Source: Brevibacterium picturae (lineage in GTDB: Bacteria > Actinomycetota > Actinomycetes > Actinomycetales > Brevibacteriaceae). From it: 64,000 nt of DNA. Shown here piece after piece: positions 1 through 6,405 of the stretch. The stretch is taken from the NCBI RefSeq assembly GCF_900105045.1, contig NZ_LT629739.1, forward strand, positions 4,278,001 through 4,342,000. Reading direction: 5' to 3'. A model generated the notes under the pieces. It did not search any database. It was not told the origin of the DNA and saw only the letters and a program-made list of their open reading frames with translations. Position 1 is the first letter of the stretch. Each line of letters starts with the position of its first letter. A program made the position numbers and the translations under genes.

Positions 1-1
1 G

Positions 2-226
2 GGATACTGCTTCCAGATCGACATGACCTACCGCACCGTCGAAGCCGGATTCCGGGTGGCCGAGGTTCCCATCGTCTTCGTCGAACGTGAGCTGGGGGAG
101 TCGAAGATGAGCGGATCGATCATCTCCGAGGCATTCACCAAGGTCGCCGGCTGGGGACTGACACGCCGCCGCCGACAGGCTCGAAGCCTCGTCGAGCGCC
201 TCACCTCTGGCCGATCGACTGCCTGA
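2..226 (+). CDS. Polyprenol-phosphate mannosyltransferase, C-terminal fragment
   Basis: This is the 3' end of a gene that starts before the window; about 74 codons remain. The residues GYCFQIDMTYR, an acidic stretch ending in VPIVFVERELGESKMSG and the following amphipathic tail match the C-terminus of family GT2 dolichol/polyprenol-phosphate mannosyltransferases (Ppm1/DPM type). The family moves mannose from GDP-mannose to polyprenyl phosphate at the cytoplasmic membrane, supplying mannose for lipoglycans and protein O-mannosylation. The catalytic N-terminal GT-A half is outside the window. In actinobacteria ppm genes are often followed by rbpA, as here, in opposite orientation. Whether an apolipoprotein N-acyltransferase domain or gene precedes it cannot be seen. 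Confidence 0.8.
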   Translation, partial: GYCFQIDMTYRTVEAGFRVAEVPIVFVERELGESKMSGSIISEAFTKVAGWGLTRRRRQARSLVERLTSGRSTA

Positions 227-246
227 AGGCGTGGGCCCCACGGGCG

Positions 247-320
247 CTGGTCGACAGAGCTGAAGGTCTGGTCGACAGCGCGCTGGTAGACAGAGTTGAG
301 AGCAGGGAACTGGTCGGCAG
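247..320. repeat. Four imperfect direct copies of CTGGTCGACAG
   Basis: Copies start at 247, 268, 283 and 310: two identical CTGGTCGACAG, one CTGGTAGACAG and one CTGGTCGGCAG. They fill most of the space between the mannosyltransferase stop and the terminator hairpin. Each contains a partly palindromic GTCGAC core. Function is unknown; spacing is irregular (21, 15, 27). Confidence 0.5.
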
Positions 321-339
321 TCGAGAAGCAGATACGAAG

Positions 340-371
340 GCGGGGTACAGGTCCGATGACCTGCACCCCGC
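340..371. terminator. Bidirectional terminator hairpin between ppm and rbpA
   Basis: Stem GCGGGGTACAGGTC and GACCTGCACCCCGC with a 4-base loop and one mismatch. It lies between two convergent genes and can serve both. There is no T-run, as is common in high-GC actinobacteria. Confidence 0.65.
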
Positions 372-417
372 CAATGCTGTGCTGTGCTCGTGTGGGCTGG
401 TTCTGCGGCGCTCAGGC

Positions 418-753
418 CTACGCGGGAACCTCACCACGGCGCACTGCGAGCCGTTCATCGAGCAGAACCTGAAGTTCGTCGAACGACCGGCGCTCGAGCA
501 GCATGTCCCAGTGGGACCTTACATGCTTGCCCGGCTCCCCATCGGCCTCGTTCACGCCGACGCGCACGCCGATGCCGTGGATGCCCGAATCCCAGGTGGA
601 GGGAACTTCGGCTTCGATCGAGAAGGGAACCTTGAACTTCGTTCCGTCCTCGCACTCGAATTCGACCATCTGGCGGGGTGCCGGTTCGACACCCTCCTCC
701 GATTCCAGGCTGCGTGAGCCCAACTGTGTTCCGCGGAGACTGCGTTCGCTCAT
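418..753 (-). CDS. rbpA: RNA polymerase-binding protein RbpA
   Basis: A 111-residue protein with the full-length RbpA pattern: a basic/polar N-terminal tail (SLRGTQLGSRSLE), a central beta-barrel core around ECEDGTKFKVPFSIEAEVP, and a C-terminal sigma-interaction helix around HWDMLLERRSFDELQVLL. RbpA is an actinobacterial transcription factor that binds the group 1/2 sigma factor and promoter DNA and stabilises the open complex. Length and all domains agree with family members, and the ATG at 753 is the natural start. It is convergent with the mannosyltransferase and lies downstream of, and on the same strand as, the glycerophosphodiesterase. The 77-base upstream gap probably holds its own promoter. 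The assignment is firm. Confidence 0.95.
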   Translation of the reverse strand: MSERSLRGTQLGSRSLESEEGVEPAPRQMVEFECEDGTKFKVPFSIEAEVPSTWDSGIHGIGVRVGVNEADGEPGKHVRSHWDMLLERRSFDELQVLLDERLAVRRGEVPA

Positions 754-830
754 ATCTCTCTCACCTTCCGACTCGACTGCAGACGTCTCATACGAGGCAA
801 CAGTCTACCGTGTGCGCCTATTCCCAGCAC

Positions 831-1574
831 TCAGGTCCACCCCGAGAGTTCCCGCAGCCCCAGGAGAACTTCATCGGTGACGATCCCGTCGACCTCGAGA
901 TCGAGGAGCCTGCGCATGGAAGCGAGGTCATTGATCGTCCACACGTGCACCTGCAGTCCCGCGCGGTGAGCTCGCGCCACGAACTCCCGGGTGACGACAG
1001 GAATGCCCTTGAACGACATCGGCGCCTGCAGGGCATCCAGCCTGGCAGGCAGAGGACAGGGGCCGGAATCCGGCACGCCGGGCAGACCTCTCAGAGCGAA
1101 CAGGGCGGTTTCGGCGACTCCTGTCGATGTCCGGACTCCGGGCAGGGCCTCTCGCAGCCTGCGCAGAGTCGAGGAGGAGAACGAAGCGAGCCGGATCCGG
1201 TCCTCAACCTGGAGGCTGCGGACGACGCGGATCATTGGTGCAACGCTATGGGCGGCCTTGACATCGATATTCCACGACACGTCCGGAAGCGATTCGACGA
1301 GAGCGGTCAGCCTCGGCAGACGTCCCCCTGCGCTGAGCTCGATGGAGTCGAGCTCAGCGGCATTGAGGTCGCGGATGCAGTGCGGGCGTGCGGCGATGCG
1401 GTCGAGATCGGCATCGTGGGCGGCGAACAGGACTCCGTCGGCGGAGGCGTGGACGTCGGTCTCCATCCATGCGGCGCCCGCCCGATGGGCAGCGGTGAAA
1501 GCCTCGAGGGTGTTCTCACTCACGCCCGGCCACCGCCCGCCTCTGTGGGCGATGATCTCCACCTGAGAATTCAT
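831..1574 (-). CDS. Glycerophosphodiester phosphodiesterase
   Basis: 247 residues, the usual size of a cytoplasmic GDPD. The catalytic pattern is visible: HRGG at residues 10-13, E20-N21, the metal-binding E38 and D40 in WMETDVHAS and general-base H53 in AAHD. These enzymes hydrolyse glycerophosphodiesters from phospholipid turnover to glycerol-3-phosphate and an alcohol. There is no signal peptide, so it should act in the cytoplasm. It reads away from the small gene at 1630 with a 55-base divergent gap. Proximity to rbpA is common in actinobacteria but the two need not be functionally related. The ATG at 1574 fits because the conserved barrel starts at residue 6. Confidence 0.9.
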   Translation of the reverse strand: MNSQVEIIAHRGGRWPGVSENTLEAFTAAHRAGAAWMETDVHASADGVLFAAHDADLDRIAARPHCIRDLNAAELDSIELSAGGRLPRLTALVESLPDVSWNIDVKAAHSVAPMIRVVRSLQVEDRIRLASFSSSTLRRLREALPGVRTSTGVAETALFALRGLPGVPDSGPCPLPARLDALQAPMSFKGIPVVTREFVARAHRAGLQVHVWTINDLASMRRLLDLEVDGIVTDEVLLGLRELSGWT

Positions 1575-1629
1575 GGTTCAATTCTATGTTGCTGTTGACC
1601 TTGCGCGCAGGGTCGACAACCATAGAGAC

Positions 1630-1953
1630 ATGAGCCGAACACAAGATCCGATCGAACCTGACTACGTCATCGATTCCACCAAGAGGACACCGACCGAGAA
1701 GGTGCGTTCGGCAGCCACCCGTGCCTACGGCGCGGCGAGCAGCAGTGTGAAGAGCGCTCGCGAAGCAGCCTCGGGCCCCCGTCTCATCGAGGCGACCGAG
1801 ACGAACGTGAAGAAGGCGCTGGGCACCGTCTCCCACGCGATCGACGACGCCGTGCGCAGCGGGAAGGTCGAGCGTGCCTTCGACAAGGCCGAAGAGACTG
1901 TGACGACTGGCGCCGACGGCATACGCAGATTGGTCACGCGCAAGGACAAGTGA
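1630..1953 (+). CDS. Small hypothetical protein (107 aa)
   Basis: A polar, helix-rich protein without cysteines, membrane segments or a motif I recognise. It begins MSRTQDPIEPDYVIDSTKR and ends in a lysine-rich tail (RRLVTRKDK). The middle contains alternating Ala/Ser/Lys heptad-like stretches (SSVKSAREAASG, ETNVKKALGTVSHAIDDAV), reminiscent of amphipathic helices in small stress or nucleoid-associated proteins; that is only an impression. The ATG at 1630 is preferred over the in-frame ATG at 1573, which would overlap the divergent gene's start. A strong hairpin follows at 1969, so it looks like a single-gene transcript. Confidence 0.6.
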   Translation: MSRTQDPIEPDYVIDSTKRTPTEKVRSAATRAYGAASSSVKSAREAASGPRLIEATETNVKKALGTVSHAIDDAVRSGKVERAFDKAEETVTTGADGIRRLVTRKDK

Positions 1954-1968
1954 ACTGACACTTACCCA

Positions 1969-1996
1969 TGTGGCACGCTCAATTGAGCGTGCCACA
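1969..1996. terminator. Perfect 28-base palindrome, terminator
   Basis: TGTGGCACGCTCAA followed directly by its exact complement TTGAGCGTGCCACA, 16 bases after the stop of the 107-aa gene. The central bases would form the loop. Confidence 0.7.
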
Positions 1997-2002
1997 TTGC
2001 GT

Positions 2003-2050
2003 TTGTAACAGATTCTTAATTAGACTATCCTCAGGTAACGATCCGATAAC
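2003..2050 (+). promoter_or_regulatory. Promoter with MtrA-type GTAAC repeats upstream of the RlpA-like gene
   Basis: A TTGTAA (2003-2008) and TATCCT (2026-2031) pair with 17-base spacing looks like a housekeeping promoter. Overlapping it are GTAAC at 2005-2009 and a direct repeat GTAAC-N6-ATAAC at 2035-2050. GTAAC-N6-GTAAC is the published type of site for the response regulator MtrA in Streptomyces. The same arrangement precedes the rpf gene at 11356. Function here is inferred. Confidence 0.5.
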
Positions 2051-2052
2051 TT

Positions 2053-2111
2053 GGAGTCGGTGTTGAGGTGACCTCGTTCGGTCCGACTCCTGAGTGCCGT
2101 GAGCACCGGCA
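2053..2111 (+). promoter_or_regulatory. Structured 5' leader of the RlpA-like gene
   Basis: Two consecutive hairpins lie between the predicted transcription start and the GTG at 2132: GGAGTCGG (2053-2060) pairs with CCGACTCC (2083-2090), enclosing an inner GAGGT/ACCTC pair (2065-2075), and TGCCG (2095-2099) pairs with CGGCA (2107-2111). It does not show the conserved core of the ydaO (c-di-AMP) riboswitch known upstream of similar cell-wall genes, so it is listed only as an unassigned structured leader. Confidence 0.4.
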
Positions 2112-2131
2112 GATGACTACAAGGACTGACT

Positions 2132-2935
2132 GTGGGAAAACACTCTTCACCCCGTTCGAAAACGACGGGTTCGCTCCTCTCTGCGCTCAAAGCGCCGAAA
2201 AAGTCCGGACGACATGCTCCGCAACGGGCTCAGAATGCTGCGAACACAGCCGGGGGAGTGCTGGCCGCTGTGCGCTCACGTCCCGTGCTCTCTGCTTTCA
2301 TCGTTCCCACGGCAGCGACTGCCGCGGTCGTCGCATCCAGTCTGGCGATGGTTCCCGGCAGCGCAGGCGGTGGCCAGCGGGTCGTTGCCGAAAGTCCCGC
2401 CGTCGCTGAAGCAGAAGTGACGCAGTCGCCGGACGAGTTCCTGGCCAAAGCAAAGAAGCAGGCCAAAGAGAAGCCCGAGAAGATCTCCCTCGAGACCAAG
2501 GTCGAGACCCCGAGTCCGACACCGTCCGAAACCGCGTCCAAGGAATCAGCGAGCAAAGATTCCGCCACCGGCGGCTCAGGCACAAAGGAGTCGACGCCGG
2601 ACGCCGATGACGGTCCGTCGAAGTCGGGCGATTCCGCAGGAGAGTCCGGTTCCTGTCCGATGTCGTACTACGGCGGAGGCGACGGATTCGACGGTCAGCA
2701 GACTGCCAACGGGGAGATCTTCGATGCCAACAAGCTGACAGCGGCGCATAAGACGCTGCCGTTCGGCTCGAAGGTGAAGATCACCAACACGGCCAACGGA
2801 CAATCTGTGACGGTGCGCATCAACGATCGTGGACCGTACCACGGCGGCCGCTGCTTCGACCTGTCCAAGGCTGCCATGGAGGCTGTCGGCGGAGTCGGAG
2901 CAGGTCAGATCACCGGTAAATACCAGGTTCAGTGA
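2132..2935 (+). CDS. Secreted or membrane-anchored RlpA-like double-psi beta-barrel protein
   Basis: 267 residues starting at GTG 2132. A basic N-terminus is followed by a hydrophobic segment near residues 52-74 (signal anchor or signal peptide), a long Ser/Thr/Glu/Lys-rich linker to about residue 170, and a C-terminal double-psi beta-barrel with the RlpA hallmarks TANGEIFDANKLTAAHKTLP and VRINDRGPY. Two cysteines, in GSCPMSYYG and GGRCFDLS, could form a disulfide outside the cell. The family includes RlpA lytic transglycosylases and wall-bound hydrolases; SPOR is absent, so catalytic activity is uncertain. The upstream GTAAC repeats match those before the rpf gene, suggesting shared control of wall-remodelling enzymes by MtrAB. 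Confidence 0.85.
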   Translation: MGKHSSPRSKTTGSLLSALKAPKKSGRHAPQRAQNAANTAGGVLAAVRSRPVLSAFIVPTAATAAVVASSLAMVPGSAGGGQRVVAESPAVAEAEVTQSPDEFLAKAKKQAKEKPEKISLETKVETPSPTPSETASKESASKDSATGGSGTKESTPDADDGPSKSGDSAGESGSCPMSYYGGGDGFDGQQTANGEIFDANKLTAAHKTLPFGSKVKITNTANGQSVTVRINDRGPYHGGRCFDLSKAAMEAVGGVGAGQITGKYQVQ

Positions 2936-2951
2936 TCGTCGCAGCAAGTGA

Positions 2952-3899
2952 TCAGGGTTCATTGCACCGTGCCGACTGGCGCGCTCGTTCGTGCAGTGCC
3001 AGACGGATCTCGCCCGGTGAGATCACCTCTGCACCGGGAACCGTGATCAGCTGAGACACGGCGACCTCGAGTGCTTCCATCGGAAGCTCGATGATATGCA
3101 CGTCGTCGGCCACAGAGCCGGCATCGATCGCCTCAGCTGTGACCTGTCCGGGAACGGCACGGCGCAGGTCGACCAGGCTGGCCGTCGGGACTCGCAGTCT
3201 CACCGTCGTCGCTCGGATCGAGCGATCGAACTCGATCTGAGACCTCGTCCAATAGTCGCCGAGGTTGAAGTCCGGGGGCCGTGTCATCGAAATGCCGTGC
3301 GCGGCGAGTGAGGCGATGCGACTGACGCGATATGTGCGTGGCGTGCCACCCGGGGGCTGAGCCACGAGATACCAGCGTCCGGACTTGATCACGAGCCCCA
3401 GAGGGATGACTGTGCGAACCTTGGTCTCTGCACCCTTCGTGTACTCGATCCGCAGTCCTCGCTGCGAGCGCAGAGCCATGACGATGGTCGTGAGCTCCTG
3501 CGGATTCTCTTTGGCCATGAACCAATCGGGTCCGTCGACGAGCACATTCGAGGAGAGGACCGAATCGGTCTCGGACAGGATCTTCTCCCGGGCGGTCGCC
3601 AATTCCGCAGACAAGCCGAGATCAGCGGCCGCGAGCCCTCCGATCAGGACGGAGTCGAGCTCATCACGGGTCATGCCCGTCAGGGGAGAGGTCCAGGTCC
3701 CGAGCAGGCTGACACCTCCACCTGGACCTGATTCCGTCACCACGGGGACGCCCATTCCAGACAGTTCGCCGAGGTCGCGATAGACAGTCCGCTCCGTGAC
3801 CTCGAGCCTGTCGGCCAATGACGCGGCAGTGATCGACTGCGTACGCGCGCTGAGGATGACGATCTCCGTCACCAGCCGTGCTGCCTTCATGCCCACCAA
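2952..3899 (-). CDS. YafY-type transcriptional regulator with WYL domain
   Basis: 315 residues: an N-terminal winged helix-turn-helix (about 5-65, with SITAASLADRLEVTERTVYR) followed by a WYL ligand-binding domain (RWYLVA at 175-180) and its C-terminal extension. WYL regulators act as repressors or activators and are thought to sense small ligands or nucleic-acid species. The gene is divergent from an SDR oxidoreductase. The gap holds a perfect 9-bp inverted repeat at 3912-3934 that is a likely operator for this protein. An alternative start at the fourth codon (Met) is possible. Its target is probably the SDR and itself; the inducer is unknown. Confidence 0.88.
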   Translation of the reverse strand: MVGMKAARLVTEIVILSARTQSITAASLADRLEVTERTVYRDLGELSGMGVPVVTESGPGGGVSLLGTWTSPLTGMTRDELDSVLIGGLAAADLGLSAELATAREKILSETDSVLSSNVLVDGPDWFMAKENPQELTTIVMALRSQRGLRIEYTKGAETKVRTVIPLGLVIKSGRWYLVAQPPGGTPRTYRVSRIASLAAHGISMTRPPDFNLGDYWTRSQIEFDRSIRATTVRLRVPTASLVDLRRAVPGQVTAEAIDAGSVADDVHIIELPMEALEVAVSQLITVPGAEVISPGEIRLALHERARQSARCNEP

Positions 3900-3911
3900 G
3901 AATAGTCGCGG

Positions 3912-3934
3912 TCACTGACAGAGCGTGTCAGTGA
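3912..3934. promoter_or_regulatory. Perfect 9-bp inverted repeat, candidate WYL-regulator operator
   Basis: TCACTGACA, five spacer bases, then TGTCAGTGA. It lies 13 bases from the regulator's start and 21 bases before the ATG at 3955, so it could control both divergent genes. It also argues against the upstream GTG (3925) as the SDR start, because that codon lies inside the dyad. Confidence 0.65.
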
Positions 3935-3954
3935 TGGCACGAGATGCTGACATC

Positions 3955-4926
3955 ATGACTTCACACAACGGATCGGGCGCACCCGAGTTCATTCCATTCA
4001 TCGACCGATCACTGACGGGCAGGGTCGCCCTTGTGGCAGGGGCCACCCGAGGGGCCGGGCGCGCGATCGCCAGAGATCTCGCGCGTGCCGGTGCCTACGT
4101 CTACTGCACAGGACGTTCCACCTCGGCACGGCCCTCCGACTACGGCAGGGTCGAGACTATCGACGGCACGGCCGAACTCATCCGCGACGAGGGCGGCCAA
4201 GGCGAAGCTCTCGTCTGCGATCACCTGCAGCCGGAGGAGATCGCCGAGGTGGTGGGTCGGATCGATGATGAGCAGGGACGCCTCGACATCATGGTCAACG
4301 ACATCGGGGGAGAGGCCTACGTCGACTGGGGCAAGAAATTCTGGACCACGGATTTCGACGTCGAGATGCGCCTGGTGAAAGCGGGTCTGCTCACCCATCT
4401 GAACACCGCGCACGCCGCACTACCGCTGCTGACGCGCAGCCCCGGAGGTCTGCACATCGAGATCACGGACGGAACGCACGAATTCAACGAGACCCACTAT
4501 AGAGAGAGCATCTATCTCGATCTGACGAAGACCGCCGTGAGCCGTTTGGCCTTCGGGCTCGGCCACGAACTGGCCGATTCGGAATGCACGGCTGTGGCGA
4601 TCAGTCCCGGGTGGTTGCGATCGGAGATGATGCTTGACCTGTTCGACACGGACGAACAGACATGGATGAAGGACGCGCTCGATGCCACGCGTGAGACGCC
4701 GCCCGCGGATTTCGCGATCTCGGAGACTCCTCACCTGCTCGGTCGTACGGTCGTGGCATTGGCGGCAGACCCCGATCGACACCGCTTCAACACGACGACT
4801 CAGAGCAGCAACGGCCTGGCAGATATCTACGACGTCGACGATATCGATGGTTCTCGACCAGATTCCTGGGCGTTCATGGCAGTGAAGGAGCGTGACTCGG
4901 GCGCAGACGCGCGTGACTATCGCTGA
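3955..4926 (+). CDS. SDR family oxidoreductase with altered YxxxK motif
   Basis: 323 residues from ATG 3955 (the GTG at 3925 falls in the operator). The Rossmann nucleotide motif GATRGAGR is at residues 29-36, TGRS follows beta-2 as expected for NADPH preference, and the NDIGG segment corresponds to the usual NAG. The late motif reads SIYLDLTK: K192 is in place but the residue four before it is Leu188, with Tyr187 one position too early, so the canonical YxxxK is not formed. The long C-terminal part (PGWLRSEMM, ISETPHLLGR, SRPDSWAF) matches a subgroup of larger SDRs of unknown substrate. It is transcribed divergently from a WYL regulator, its probable controller. Confidence 0.85.
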   Translation: MTSHNGSGAPEFIPFIDRSLTGRVALVAGATRGAGRAIARDLARAGAYVYCTGRSTSARPSDYGRVETIDGTAELIRDEGGQGEALVCDHLQPEEIAEVVGRIDDEQGRLDIMVNDIGGEAYVDWGKKFWTTDFDVEMRLVKAGLLTHLNTAHAALPLLTRSPGGLHIEITDGTHEFNETHYRESIYLDLTKTAVSRLAFGLGHELADSECTAVAISPGWLRSEMMLDLFDTDEQTWMKDALDATRETPPADFAISETPHLLGRTVVALAADPDRHRFNTTTQSSNGLADIYDVDDIDGSRPDSWAFMAVKERDSGADARDYR

Positions 4927-5028
4927 AACCGAATTCGCACCGGCCCAGACGAACCTCGATCCGCCTTGGCAGGCCGATGATCCCTGGATACTCTGAGCAG
5001 GTAAGCCGAACTTTCCAAGGAGTGCCCA

Positions 5029-6381
5029 ATGTCGGATCGAACATGCGATGTGGTTGTCGTCGGAGCCGGACCGACCGGGCTGAGTGCCGCCCGGACGCTG
5101 CAGGCAGCAGGCAAAGACGTCGTCGTCTTGGAAGCCAGGGACCGGGTGGGCGGTCGGACATGGACCGACCACATCGAGGGCCAGATGTACGAAATCGGTG
5201 GCCAATGGATCTCACCCGACCAGAGCGCACTCCTCGATCTCGTTGAGGAGCTCGGCAAGGAAACCTACCAGCGTCATCGGGAGGGCGACAGCGTCTATAT
5301 CGCCCCCGACGGCACACGCACCGTCTACAACGGCGACATGTTCCCGGTGGGGGAGTCGACCCAAGCAGAGATGGAGCGCCTCATCGCCCAACTCGACGAA
5401 CTCGCCGCTCGCATCGGAGCCACCGCTCCGTGGGAGGCCGAAGACGCCGTCGAACTCGATTCGGTCTCCTTCCACCATTGGCTCCGGAACCAGTCGGATG
5501 ACGAGCTTGCCTGCGCGAACATCGGCATGTTCATCGCCGGTGGAATGCTGACGAAGCCCGCCACCGCATTCTCCGCACTGCAGGCGATCCTCATGGCCGC
5601 CTCGGCGGGATCCTTCTCCCACCTCGTCGATGACCACTTCATCCTCGACCGTCGCGTTGTGGGAGGAATGCAGTCGGTATCCGAGCAGATGGCAGCCGAA
5701 CTCGGCGAGGGCGTCGTTCACCTGAACAGCCCGGTGCGCACAATCGGATGGACCGAGGATTCCGTCACGGTCGGCTCCGATGCGATGACGGTGTCGGCCG
5801 CGAGTGTCATCGTGGCCGTCCCACCCAATCTGTACTCGCACATCAGCTACACCCCGCACCTGCCCAGGCTGCAGCAGATCTTCCATCAGCACCAGTCAAT
5901 GGGCCTTGTGATCAAGGTCCACGCCACGTATCCGACACCATTCTGGCGTGAGGACGGCCTGTGCGGAACCGGCTTCGGCGCCGGGCAGCTGGTGCAGGAG
6001 GTCTACGACAACACGAACCACGGAGAGGAGCGGGGGACTCTCGTCGGGTTCATCTCCGACGTCAATGCCGACGCCATGTTCGCACTGGACGAGGACACTC
6101 GGAAGCAGCGCATTCTCGAATCGCTGGCAAACTTCCTCGGCGCACAGGCCCTGGAACCAGAGGTGTTCTACCTTTCGGACTTCGGCGCCGAGGAATGGAC
6201 CCGGGGTGCCTATGCGACAAGCTACGACCTCGGGGGACTGCACAGGTGGGGGCGCTTCCAGAACGACCCCGTCGGTCCCATCCACTTCGCGAGCTCAGAC
6301 ATTGCCGCCCACGGTTACCAGCACGTCGACGGTGCCATCAGGATCGGGCAAGACACTGCGAATAAGATCCTGAGCACCTGA
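5029..6381 (+). CDS. Flavin amine oxidase, putrescine-oxidase-like
   Basis: 450 residues with the FAD-binding dinucleotide fold at the N-terminus (VVVVGAGPTGLSAARTL, GAGPTG at 12-17), the GG doublet in DRVGGRTWT, a substrate domain, and the C-terminal FAD segment ending in HVDGAIRIGQDTANKIL. The overall pattern (EIGGQWISPDQ, TRGAYATSYD) is that of actinobacterial putrescine oxidase and related monoamine oxidases, which deaminate primary amines to aldehydes with release of ammonia and peroxide. No signal peptide is seen. AAGGAG precedes the ATG. An APC permease follows after 24 bases, which supports a role in amine uptake and degradation. The exact amine cannot be read from sequence. Confidence 0.85.
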   Translation: MSDRTCDVVVVGAGPTGLSAARTLQAAGKDVVVLEARDRVGGRTWTDHIEGQMYEIGGQWISPDQSALLDLVEELGKETYQRHREGDSVYIAPDGTRTVYNGDMFPVGESTQAEMERLIAQLDELAARIGATAPWEAEDAVELDSVSFHHWLRNQSDDELACANIGMFIAGGMLTKPATAFSALQAILMAASAGSFSHLVDDHFILDRRVVGGMQSVSEQMAAELGEGVVHLNSPVRTIGWTEDSVTVGSDAMTVSAASVIVAVPPNLYSHISYTPHLPRLQQIFHQHQSMGLVIKVHATYPTPFWREDGLCGTGFGAGQLVQEVYDNTNHGEERGTLVGFISDVNADAMFALDEDTRKQRILESLANFLGAQALEPEVFYLSDFGAEEWTRGAYATSYDLGGLHRWGRFQNDPVGPIHFASSDIAAHGYQHVDGAIRIGQDTANKILST

Positions 6382-6405
6382 TATCACGCCTGAAAGGTTG
6401 AGCTG

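Noticed and set aside
2035..2131. ydaO-type c-di-AMP riboswitch upstream of the RlpA-like gene
   Set aside because: The leader is structured, but the conserved ydaO core segments are not present and the leader is too short.
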